Shown here: positions 5,825 through 11,511 of the stretch, one piece after another | How positions within the stretch are numbered: the stretch's first letter is position 1 | Layout of the letters: each line of letters begins with the position of its first letter | Virus record (IMG/VR): IMGVR_UViG_3300035698_005226 | Location: 1 to 20,126 of that record | Strand: one strand, 5' to 3' | Length of the DNA stretch: 20,126 bases | Source of the DNA: a virus | Made by a program: the position numbers and the translations under genes | The notes under the pieces: generated by a model | Databases searched by the model: none | The model's input: only the letters and a program-made list of their open reading frames with translations | Told to the model about the DNA's origin: nothing

Positions 5825-6692
5825 ACATTTCTAAGCCGTATTTGTAAGAAAAAGACAGTGTTAGCCAATATGCTCCAATGGGTCGCGGACCATGACCCCG
5901 CTCAACCTCAAACTCACCAACCCCAGTGCCATATGAATCTTTATATGTCGGTATCTGAACAAAATAATTTGTTTTTCTTTCGATCTTACCATCGTTTGCT
6001 AAACAGAGCCTTACGTTTTCCTGCAACCAGCTTCGATGAACATGACCGCCAAGAAGAATATCTGCATTTTCTATATACGTTCTTTGGACGCTACTTTGTG
6101 GCATATTTTGCGTAGCATGACCGCCGCCGCCGTACCCATGATTATACCATATGGTTCGAGAGTATCCAGTCGTTCCGTTGCCCAGTTTCATGATAATTCG
6201 TATCCATCCCGTATAACCGAGAGCTTGAATTTGCGAACCTGTTTGATAATTGAGAATGTCGGCAAGTCTTGACGTTAAATCAGTCTCATGTTTCTTTTTT
6301 ATTGCAGTTTCGTGATTTCCATGACCCATTACTAGCCAATTTTTTGCATATTTCTCATAATCTTTTGCAGTAGTTTTAACGAGGCTATCAAGATAATTAT
6401 CTGTTTTGTGCTCGGGTCTCAAACTTGACTTACTGCTTCTCTTGTCGAATTTTCCCTGCATGGCACAGAATAAGTCTCCAATGTCTATTATATATCTATC
6501 TTTCTTTTCTTTATTGTTCTTAGCTAGGCATTGATCGAGGTGTTTAAATTCTAATTCTTGATTGCAATGTATGTTGTCGTGGTGGGCATCGGATCTCAAT
6601 AAAAATTTTTGCGACCAGCCTGCCTTTACTCCATTTAATTCAATTCTTAGAGCGTTCGCGTCGGTCTTGACTATTTTAAAATTGTCTTCCAT
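5805..6692 (-). CDS. Calcineurin-like metallophosphoesterase
   Basis: The 295-residue product has the complete metallophosphoesterase motif set: SDAHHDN (D35, H37), IDIGDLF (D73), MGHGNHE (N126, H127), YNHGYGGG (H185) and LGGHVHRS (H217, H219). It should bind two metals and hydrolyse a phosphoester; the substrate (nucleic acid, nucleotide or other) cannot be read from the sequence. No signal peptide, so it is cytoplasmic. It is the only clear minus-strand gene between two plus-strand operons, starts after GAGGT, and has its own promoter (6725-6754). Orientation and private promoter suggest an accessory gene, possibly for DNA or nucleotide metabolism or host takeover. Its 3' end overlaps the convergent small membrane ORF. 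Confidence 0.88.
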   Translation of the reverse strand: MEDNFKIVKTDANALRIELNGVKAGWSQKFLLRSDAHHDNIHCNQELEFKHLDQCLAKNNKEKKDRYIIDIGDLFCAMQGKFDKRSSKSSLRPEHKTDNYLDSLVKTTAKDYEKYAKNWLVMGHGNHETAIKKKHETDLTSRLADILNYQTGSQIQALGYTGWIRIIMKLGNGTTGYSRTIWYNHGYGGGGHATQNMPQSSVQRTYIENADILLGGHVHRSWLQENVRLCLANDGKIERKTNYFVQIPTYKDSYGTGVGEFEVERGHGPRPIGAYWLTLSFSYKYGLEMSIVKAN

Positions 6693-6724
6693 TAATACCT
6701 CAATTTTTTAGGAGTCATTTAGAA

Positions 6725-6754
6725 ATTATCCCTTTTTTGTTGATAAAATGTCAA
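6725..6754 (-). promoter_or_regulatory. Predicted promoter of the phosphoesterase
   Basis: On the minus strand a perfect TTGACA (plus 6749-6754) and GATAAT (plus 6725-6730) are separated by 18 bases. Expected transcript start is near 6718, with about 26 bases of leader and a GAGGT site at 6697-6701 before the ATG at 6692. It is the best-scoring promoter by eye in the window. Confidence 0.65.
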
Positions 6755-6800
6755 AATTGCGTTTTAGCGATGCGAAAGAATTACAATGGTTGGAATAATG

Positions 6801-6812
6801 TTGTCATGACAA
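6801..6812. promoter_or_regulatory. Perfect 12-bp palindrome over the -35, candidate operator
   Basis: TTGTCATGACAA reads the same on both strands and contains the whole rightward -35 element, so a dimeric protein bound here would block that promoter. I saw no second exact copy in the window. The rest of the 137-base gap (6693-6829) holds the divergent promoters and an imperfect inverted repeat near 6763-6778. Confidence 0.45.
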
Positions 6813-6829
6813 AAAAAGATTAGTATGAT
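6801..6829 (+). promoter_or_regulatory. Predicted promoter of the rightward packaging/head operon
   Basis: TTGTCA (6801-6806), a 17-base spacer and TATGAT (6824-6829) form a good sigma70-type promoter facing right. The expected start is about 6836. No further strong promoter was seen before the terminator at 19933, so it may drive a very long operon. It is divergent from the phosphoesterase promoter 47 bases away. Confidence 0.6.
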
Positions 6830-6841
6830 TTGAGAAAACAA

Positions 6842-7087
6842 ATGGAGGAAATTATCAAAACCTATCTTTTCACTTTTGGATTTAACGGAGAGGAAGCCGT
6901 TGCGTATGAAATGACTCAAGCTCAAAGAGATCAACTTTATCTTTACAAAGGCGAATACGGGGGCGAACCGGTGAGTTATTGGGATTGTAAGGGCGACAAT
7001 GGTTGCGATAAATGCATAATAAGAAAAATCTGCGACGACAGGGGAAGCGATGGCTTTCTTTTAGTCGAAAACATTGAGGAAATATGA
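6842..7087 (+). CDS. Hypothetical protein with CxxC motif; start codon uncertain
   Basis: The body of this ~80-residue protein is clear: KTYLFTFGFNGEEAVAYEM, then YWDCKGDNGCDKCIIRKICDD with four to five cysteines that may bind metal, and an acidic end. The start is not clear. TTG 6830 lies right after the -10 element, upstream of the expected transcript start. ATG 6842 has no ribosome binding site and would be nearly leaderless. A strong GGAGGAA (6844-6850) is placed for initiation at 6854, where the codon is ATC. The next gene begins MKTYIF after GAGGAAAT, matching KTYLF here, which favours 6854. I use ATG 6842 as the conventional choice. First gene of the rightward operon; function unknown. 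Confidence 0.6.
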   Translation: MEEIIKTYLFTFGFNGEEAVAYEMTQAQRDQLYLYKGEYGGEPVSYWDCKGDNGCDKCIIRKICDDRGSDGFLLVENIEEI

Positions 7088-7167
7088 AAACATACATTTT
7101 TAAATTTAAAACAGATCGACCGGATGAAGAAATTGAGAAGATAATGGAGAAATCATGCAAGAATTAG
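7084..7167 (+). CDS. 27-residue microprotein, N-terminus similar to preceding gene
   Basis: ATG at 7084 overlaps the previous stop (ATGA) and has TTGAGGAAAT upstream. The product begins MKTYIFKFKTDRPDEEIEKI and stops at TAG 7165-7167, 10 bases into the following gene. Its first residues mirror KTYLFTFGFNGEE of the gene before it, suggesting a partial duplication. It could be a translated microprotein or a degraded copy. Too short for any family assignment. Confidence 0.4.
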   Translation: MKTYIFKFKTDRPDEEIEKIMEKSCKN

Positions 7168-7505
7168 CTGGAAAACTAAAATCAATGAACTTTAAAGATG
7201 ATCATGGTCATCCTCTTGAAAATTGCATTGAGTTTCAAGAAATGAAATTGCAATTAAAAAGGCAATACGCTCAGAAGAAAATGGACGAAATTTGCAAGAA
7301 ATTATCCAAAAAAATGAATAACCAAGATGAAATGGAATGGACGGCAAAACAGTTAATTCTCGCTGGAAGGTTGACCGATCATTTCTTCATGGCTTATTTA
7401 GCCGGAGAAAAAACGTCGATGAAATATGTAAAAATGGTGAAAGAACCTAACGCGGCGGGCGGCATTGATATGTACTTTGATAAAAAAACGAGTATACTGG
7501 TTTAG
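7155..7505 (+). CDS. Hypothetical 116-residue protein
   Basis: ATG 7155 has GGAG eight bases upstream and overlaps the microprotein by 13 bases. The product is mostly helical and charged in its first 65 residues (EFQEMKLQLKRQYAQKKMD, CKKLSKKMNNQDEMEW), then has a short segment with HFFMAYLAGEKTSMKYVKM, and ends in DKKTSILV. No membrane segment, metal cluster or known motif is apparent. It belongs to the small-gene run at the start of the rightward operon. No function can be proposed. Confidence 0.65.
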   Translation: MQELAGKLKSMNFKDDHGHPLENCIEFQEMKLQLKRQYAQKKMDEICKKLSKKMNNQDEMEWTAKQLILAGRLTDHFFMAYLAGEKTSMKYVKMVKEPNAAGGIDMYFDKKTSILV

Positions 7506-7530
7506 AGATAACAACAACTAGGGGGTTTTT

Positions 7531-7791
7531 GTGACTCATTGCGAACAAATAGAACAAGCGTATAAAGATCTTTTAAAGATCAATACTCAAAAAACTGCAT
7601 TGTGCGCACACTATGAGGAAGAGTTAGGGAAATTATCAGCAAAGCAAACAGAAGCTATTTCTGAAATAGATCGAAAATATCAATTAATGCACGAAAGAGT
7701 TTTATCTTATTTAGTTGAAAATAATATAGTCATGGAGGAAAGTCCACAATATGACGCGATTATAAGTATGTTTCCAAGACGTACGAGATGA
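7531..7791 (+). CDS. Hypothetical helical 86-residue protein (GTG start)
   Basis: GTG at 7531 follows CTAGGGGGTTTTT, a clear ribosome binding site with no nearer ATG. The 86-residue product is helical through residue ~70 (YKDLLKINTQKTALCAHYEEEL, SEIDRKYQLMHERVLSYL in pieces) and ends in SMFPRRTR. The pattern suggests a short coiled coil. It shares the ATGA junction with the lipoprotein gene downstream. I do not recognise it. Confidence 0.6.
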   Translation: MTHCEQIEQAYKDLLKINTQKTALCAHYEEELGKLSAKQTEAISEIDRKYQLMHERVLSYLVENNIVMEESPQYDAIISMFPRRTR

Positions 7792-7982
7792 AGCTAATTT
7801 TAATCATAATGGCTTTTTGTATATTTATGTCGTCATGCACTACGATGAGAAGGAAGCTCCGAAAAAAGCCAGTTCTCAGAGTTAACCACAAAAGGCAATG
7901 CGTAAAAGAATTACTAGCAATAAAGAAAATTAACAATATTGACGAGGCGATTAAAGGCTGCGAGTGGGTTGAGGAAAAATGA
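7788..7982 (+). CDS. Small predicted lipoprotein
   Basis: The 64-residue product has a lipoprotein signal: MK, a hydrophobic core (LILIIMAFCIF) and a lipobox-like MSSC with C17, so processing would leave a ~48-residue lipid-anchored peptide. The mature part is strongly basic near the anchor (MRRKLRKKP) and has two further cysteines (QCVKELL, GCEWVEE). Candidates are an outer-membrane spanin-like subunit or a surface exclusion lipoprotein. It is not proline-rich as classical Rz1 proteins are, and no inner-membrane spanin gene overlaps it, so neither is secure. Overlaps the genes on both sides by 4 bases. Confidence 0.6.
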   Translation: MKLILIIMAFCIFMSSCTTMRRKLRKKPVLRVNHKRQCVKELLAIKKINNIDEAIKGCEWVEEK

Positions 7983-8176
7983 AATGCCCAGTATGTGAAA
8001 GTCTCTCGATTAGAATAATAGGAAAAGAGTTTAGTACTTCAATGAAAGAGATGGGAAATGTAATTTTAGTAAATGATGCTAGGAATTATGTTTGCGAGGA
8101 TTGCGGTTCTGAATGGGTAGCAAGCGAGCAAGCAAGACATATTGAAGCATATATAAGAGACCTGGAGAGGAAATGA
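7979..8176 (+). CDS. Zinc-ribbon protein (65 residues)
   Basis: ATG 7979 follows TTGAGGAAAA and overlaps the lipoprotein stop. The product has C3-x2-C6 at the N-terminus and CEDCGSEW (about residues 39-46) after a beta-hairpin-like segment, a zinc ribbon, then a helix (SEQARHIEAYIRDLERK). Size and two-CxxC layout are like Com, the 62-residue zinc-finger translational activator of mom in phage Mu. A Mom-family gene lies 500 bases downstream, but the sequence itself is not evidently Com-like. It could equally be a MqsA/YgiT-type N-terminal zinc ribbon. Role unproven. Confidence 0.65.
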   Translation: MKCPVCESLSIRIIGKEFSTSMKEMGNVILVNDARNYVCEDCGSEWVASEQARHIEAYIRDLERK

Positions 8177-8685
8177 AAGAGAAGATAAATTGCACCTTTA
8201 CCAATATGGTAGATATTCACAAAATAATACCAAATCCAAAAAATAATAATCGTCACAGCGTTGAGCAAGTTGCAAGATTAGCGAAAATAATTGATTTTCA
8301 AGGACAAAGAAGACCCTTGATTATATCCAAAACTAGCGGATTCTTGAATTGCGGACATTGTACTCTCGATGCGATTAAATTGCTTGAATGGAAAGAATGT
8401 GCGGTTGATTATCAGAAGTTTGAAAGCGAAGCGGCTGAATATGCAAACATGACAGCGGATAATGAGCTTGCGCGGTGGGCTGAATTAGATAAGCATCAAA
8501 TGGCTATATCGATTAAAGACATGGATTTTAATATTGATTTGGACTTATTGGGGATACAATCGTTTAATGACGACTTTGCGCCAGGAAGCGAGGAGGATCA
8601 AGGCGTTTTAGACGAACTAGACGCTAAATGGTTTACCTGTCCTTCTTGTGATAAAAAAGTAGATTTGAGGGACTATGGGCATTAA
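8173..8685 (+). CDS. ParB-like N-terminal domain protein with C-terminal zinc knuckle
   Basis: The 170-residue product has a ParB/Srx-type N-terminal domain: DIHKIIPNPKNNNRHS (14-29), VARLAKIIDFQGQRRPLII (33-51) and GFLNCGHCTLDAIKLLEW (56-73). The usual G-x-x-R of ParB box II is replaced by GHCT, so CTP binding or nuclease activity may differ. Residues 85-107 (ESEAAEYANMTADNELARW) match the region after box II seen in phage ParB-like proteins. The C-terminus adds CPSC (C156, C159) and ends DLRDYGH. It lacks the ParB helix-turn-helix and dimer domains, so it is not a partition protein. It overlaps mom by 11 bases; a role with the modification system is inferred. Confidence 0.8.
   Translation: MKEKINCTFTNMVDIHKIIPNPKNNNRHSVEQVARLAKIIDFQGQRRPLIISKTSGFLNCGHCTLDAIKLLEWKECAVDYQKFESEAAEYANMTADNELARWAELDKHQMAISIKDMDFNIDLDLLGIQSFNDDFAPGSEEDQGVLDELDAKWFTCPSCDKKVDLRDYGH
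8639..8673 (+). promoter_or_regulatory. Possible hairpin sequestering the mom ribosome binding site
   Basis: GTCCTTC (8639-8645) can pair over seven positions (one G-U) with GAGGGAC (8667-8673), which is the Shine-Dalgarno of the Mom gene, one base before its ATG at 8675. The 21-base loop is AT-rich. Mu mom is known to be held off by an RNA stem-loop that Com opens. Here the pairing is visible but its stability was not computed. Confidence 0.35.
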
Positions 8686-9355
8686 ACCAAAATTAAAACT
8701 AGACTGGGCAACACACGAAGCCGCTAAATATGCTTGCACTCATTGGCATTACTCTAAATGTCTTCCTGTTGGAAAACTTGTAAAAATAGGAGTATGGGAA
8801 GATAATGTCTACAAGGGTGTTATAATATATTCGAGAGGTGCAAATAAGTCGCTAATGTCTCAAGTCGGACTATCTCAAACAGAAGGATGCGAGCTTACGC
8901 GAATTGCATTGACTGACCATTGTCACGAAGTTAGTAAAATGATTGCAATTTCTCTCAAAATACTGAAAAGAAAAGATAAAGGCTTGAAGGCAGTTATCTC
9001 TTTTGCTGACAAAGAACAAGACCATCACGGAGGGATATATCAAGCATCGAATTGGATATATATGGGAGAGACGAAAGGTGCTGACGAATATCTCTACAAT
9101 GGCAAGAGGTGGCATGGTCGAGCGTTTAGAAAAAGCAAAGGATCTCATCTTAATTATTTAAGCAGAGGGCTTGAAATAATAAAAGGATCACAAAAGCATA
9201 GATACTTAATGCCATTGCATAACAGAAAGGCGTATGATAAATACTCCAAAGGAAAATACCCTACGCGCGTCGAGCATGAAAGTAATGCGTCTAGCTACCA
9301 GCTAGAAGAAAGCGGTGCAATACCGACTGACGCGCTCCATAAAAAGAGGAAATAA
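8675..9355 (+). CDS. mom: Mom-family DNA adenine hypermodification protein
   Basis: Mom of phage Mu converts adenine in phage DNA to N6-(carbamoylmethyl)adenine and protects it from restriction. This 226-residue product carries the family pattern in order: AAKYACTHWHYSKCLPVG (16-33), LVKIGVWEDNVYKGVIIYSRGAN in pieces (35-57), EGCELTRIAL (70-79), KAVISFADKEQDHHGGIYQA (105-124) and SNWIYMGET (125-133). This is the GNAT-like Mom core. Start ATG 8675 uses GAGGGA and lies inside the ParB-like gene. It sits directly before the terminase genes, whereas in Mu mom is at the far end of the genome. The modified base is predicted from family membership and not seen in the sequence. Confidence 0.88.
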   Translation: MGIKPKLKLDWATHEAAKYACTHWHYSKCLPVGKLVKIGVWEDNVYKGVIIYSRGANKSLMSQVGLSQTEGCELTRIALTDHCHEVSKMIAISLKILKRKDKGLKAVISFADKEQDHHGGIYQASNWIYMGETKGADEYLYNGKRWHGRAFRKSKGSHLNYLSRGLEIIKGSQKHRYLMPLHNRKAYDKYSKGKYPTRVEHESNASSYQLEESGAIPTDALHKKRK

Positions 9356-9717
9356 TGGGAAGACCAAGAAAGGAATTAAACCAGGATGAATTTGAGAAAC
9401 TTTGTGCAATGCAAGCAACAAAAGACGAGATATGCGGCTGGTTTGAGTGTGACGAGAAGACTGTCACCGCGCGTTGTAAGGAATGGTATGAATTAAGTTT
9501 TTCCGACACATACAAACAAAAGAGAGGAGTGGGAAAGATTGCACTTCGGAGAGCGCAGTACCAGAACGCACTTGGAGGCAATACTGTCATGCAGATATGG
9601 CTCGGAAAACAGCACCTCAAGCAATCTGATAAGCAAGAAATCAATAATCCCGATGGGAACATGTCGAGAGTCATTGTGGTTCCAAGCAATGGAAGGGAAA
9701 AAATCGAAGATGACTAA
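9355..9717 (+). CDS. terS: Terminase small subunit
   Basis: The 120-residue product begins MGRPRKELNQDEFEKLCAM and has a helix-turn-helix region (about 17-45: ATKDEICGWFECDEKTVTAR) typical of small terminase subunits that recognise the packaging site. The second half (IALRRAQYQNALGGNTVM, then QIWLGKQHLKQSDK) is the conserved helical segment seen in this group. TAATG overlap with mom and a GAGG site fix the start. The large subunit follows after 56 bases. DNA recognition site is not visible. Confidence 0.85.
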   Translation: MGRPRKELNQDEFEKLCAMQATKDEICGWFECDEKTVTARCKEWYELSFSDTYKQKRGVGKIALRRAQYQNALGGNTVMQIWLGKQHLKQSDKQEINNPDGNMSRVIVVPSNGREKIEDD

Positions 9718-9796
9718 ATGGATTAAAAAATTGTTAGGTGACTATTCCGCAACAACATGTCGACCATACCTAGATGAAACAAAAAAAAGTCGATAA
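9710..9796 (+). CDS. Possible 28-residue bridging ORF between terminase genes
   Basis: ATG 9710 overlaps the end of the small terminase gene and the ORF runs through the gap to TAA 9794-9796, 23 bases inside the large terminase gene. It begins MTKWIKKLLGDYSATT. The large terminase start has no ribosome binding site, so translation of this ORF could carry ribosomes to it. No homology or own strong site supports it. Confidence 0.25.
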   Translation: MTKWIKKLLGDYSATTCRPYLDETKKSR

Positions 9797-11204
9797 AATT
9801 ACCGCACAATCTGGACCACAAACACAATTATTGGAGTGTGGTGCCGACGTAGCTTTTTACGGTGGTTCTGCGGGCGGTGGAAAAACTTTTGGCATACTCT
9901 TGGACGCATCAAGACATATCAATAATGGAAATGCAGGCGTTGAGATCTTTAGAAAAACAATGCCTCAAATTACAAAAGAGGGTGCATTGTGGGACGTTGC
10001 AAAAGACCTATTCGTTCCGATGGGCGCAAAAACTAGGGAATCGCCCGCGCATGATTTGATATTTAATTCAGGATATAAGATGTCTTTTTCTCATTTACAA
10101 CATGAAAAAGATAAGCACAATTACCAAGGTTCACAAATACCTGTTATTTATTTTGACGAATTAACTCATTTCACAAGGACGCAATTCTTTTATTTATTAG
10201 GCAGAAATAGGTCAACAAATTGTGGATTTGATCCCTATGCGAGAGCAACCTGCAACCCTGATAAGACCTCATGGGTGCGCTCATTTATCGATTGGTACAT
10301 TGATGCCGATGGATATGCAATACCGGAAAGATCCGGCGTTATTCGCTGGTTGTGTGTAGTTGACGATAAGGATAATTGGTTTGATTCAAAAGAAGAGGCA
10401 TTGGAGGCTTTTCCAAATATTCCACCTATTTCTTTTACTTTTATATTGTCAAGATTAAAGGATAATAAAATTCTTAACGAAAAAGATCCATCTTATCGAG
10501 CTAAACTTTTGGCATTGTCTAAAGTCGAAAGAGAAAGGCTTTTAGGCGATGAGGAAAAGGGTGGCAATTGGGATATTATGCCAGCGGCAGGAATGTTTTT
10601 TAAGCAAGAGCAATTTGAGGAAGTCCAGGCGCATCAACCATTTATTGAAGTCGTTAGGGCATGGGATCGAGCAGCAACCGAATGGAAATTAGGTGATTCG
10701 GGAGATCCTGACTATACAGTAGGCGTTAAACTTGGCAAATGTCATGATAATACTTTTGTAGTACTAGATGTAATTAGAGAGAGGTATTCTCCGGGAAAAG
10801 TAGAGGCATTGATATTGAATACTGCGCGTCAAGATGGAATTAATGTTACCATTAAAGGCTTTCAAGACCCTGGCGGCGCGGGAAAGGGCGAGGCAGAAAA
10901 CTTTGTTAAAATGTTGTCGGGATTTGTTGTCAAAATAGAGAAGATTTCAACAGATAAAGAGACATCGGCGCGCGCTGTATCGGCTCAAGTCGAGGTAGGA
11001 AACGTCAGAGTATTAGCGACTTGCAGAAAGAAAGATGCGTTTTATTCGGAGCTTGAAAACTTTCCCGAAGATAATCACGATGATATTGTAGATGCTTTTT
11101 CGGGAGCTTTTAACTATCTGAATGAAGGTAACGTGGGAGAGTTTACAGACGATCACGTTAATAATAACATGGATAGTGAACATCAAGAAAAGGAAGAGTG
11201 GTAA
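9774..11204 (+). CDS. terL: Terminase large subunit (ATPase and nuclease)
   Basis: The packaging motor cuts concatemeric DNA and pumps it into the prohead. The 476-residue product has Walker A GGSAGGGKT (30-38), Walker B VIYFDE (124-129) and the ATCNP coupling motif (158-162). The C-terminal RNase H-like nuclease has acids D298 (RAWDRAAT), D332 (VVLDV) and D436, D437 and D440 (HDDIVDAF). Also conserved is FQDPGGAGKGEA (364-374). Length is normal. The codon before ATG 9774 is a TAG, so no upstream extension is possible, yet no Shine-Dalgarno is seen; coupling to the preceding ORF is likely. The last ~25 residues are acidic and variable. Confidence 0.95.
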   Translation: MKQKKVDKITAQSGPQTQLLECGADVAFYGGSAGGGKTFGILLDASRHINNGNAGVEIFRKTMPQITKEGALWDVAKDLFVPMGAKTRESPAHDLIFNSGYKMSFSHLQHEKDKHNYQGSQIPVIYFDELTHFTRTQFFYLLGRNRSTNCGFDPYARATCNPDKTSWVRSFIDWYIDADGYAIPERSGVIRWLCVVDDKDNWFDSKEEALEAFPNIPPISFTFILSRLKDNKILNEKDPSYRAKLLALSKVERERLLGDEEKGGNWDIMPAAGMFFKQEQFEEVQAHQPFIEVVRAWDRAATEWKLGDSGDPDYTVGVKLGKCHDNTFVVLDVIRERYSPGKVEALILNTARQDGINVTIKGFQDPGGAGKGEAENFVKMLSGFVVKIEKISTDKETSARAVSAQVEVGNVRVLATCRKKDAFYSELENFPEDNHDDIVDAFSGAFNYLNEGNVGEFTDDHVNNNMDSEHQEKEEW

Positions 11205-11206
11205 AT

Positions 11207-11482
11207 ATGAGGGGCGACAAATTGACAGTAGGTGGGACTAAAAACAATTACGGTAATAATTATGATAAGATTTTTGGATCCGAAAAATCAACAAAAATGG
11301 TAGAAATTCCTAGAAAAATTATAAGCGGAAACGAGTTAAAAGATTTGAAATATGCAGCATATAGAGCGCATTTAGTTTTATCGACGAATGAGTGGAATAA
11401 TAAAGGTGATGAAAAAATCGCCAATACTGCTATAAATATTCTTGATGAGATAGTTAATTGCAATGATATTTATGAAAAATAG
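11207..11482 (+). CDS. Hypothetical 91-residue protein between terminase and portal
   Basis: ATG 11207 has AGGAAG about 10 bases upstream; a GTG at 11198 would leave too little spacing. The product has a Gly/Asn-rich first third (TVGGTKNNYGNNYDKIFG), then a helical part (LKDLKYAAYRAHLVLSTNEWN, IANTAINILDEIVNCNDIYEK in pieces). It is soluble and has no known motif. Position between terL and portal is conserved for small unknown genes in Mu-like head clusters. Function unknown. Confidence 0.65.
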   Translation: MRGDKLTVGGTKNNYGNNYDKIFGSEKSTKMVEIPRKIISGNELKDLKYAAYRAHLVLSTNEWNNKGDEKIANTAINILDEIVNCNDIYEK

Positions 11483-11494
11483 AGAAAAATAGAG
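11475..11494 (+). repeat. Tandem 10-bp duplication before the portal gene
   Basis: AAAAATAGAG occurs twice in a row (11475-11484 and 11485-11494). The first copy contains the stop codon of the preceding gene. It only lengthens the gap before the GGAG site of the portal gene. Confidence 0.6.
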
Positions 11495-11511
11495 AAAATT
11501 TGGAGCTAAGA

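Noticed and set aside
5808-5869. Inverted repeat ATTGGCT/AGCCAAT as terminator between convergent genes
   Set aside because: Arms are 48 bases apart and no T-run follows.
5858-6272. Plus-strand ORFs within the phosphoesterase
   Set aside because: The minus strand has all phosphoesterase motifs and its own promoter; plus-strand frames lack recognisable features.
7493-7498. TATACT as a promoter for the GTG-start gene
   Set aside because: No acceptable -35 at 16-18 bases upstream.
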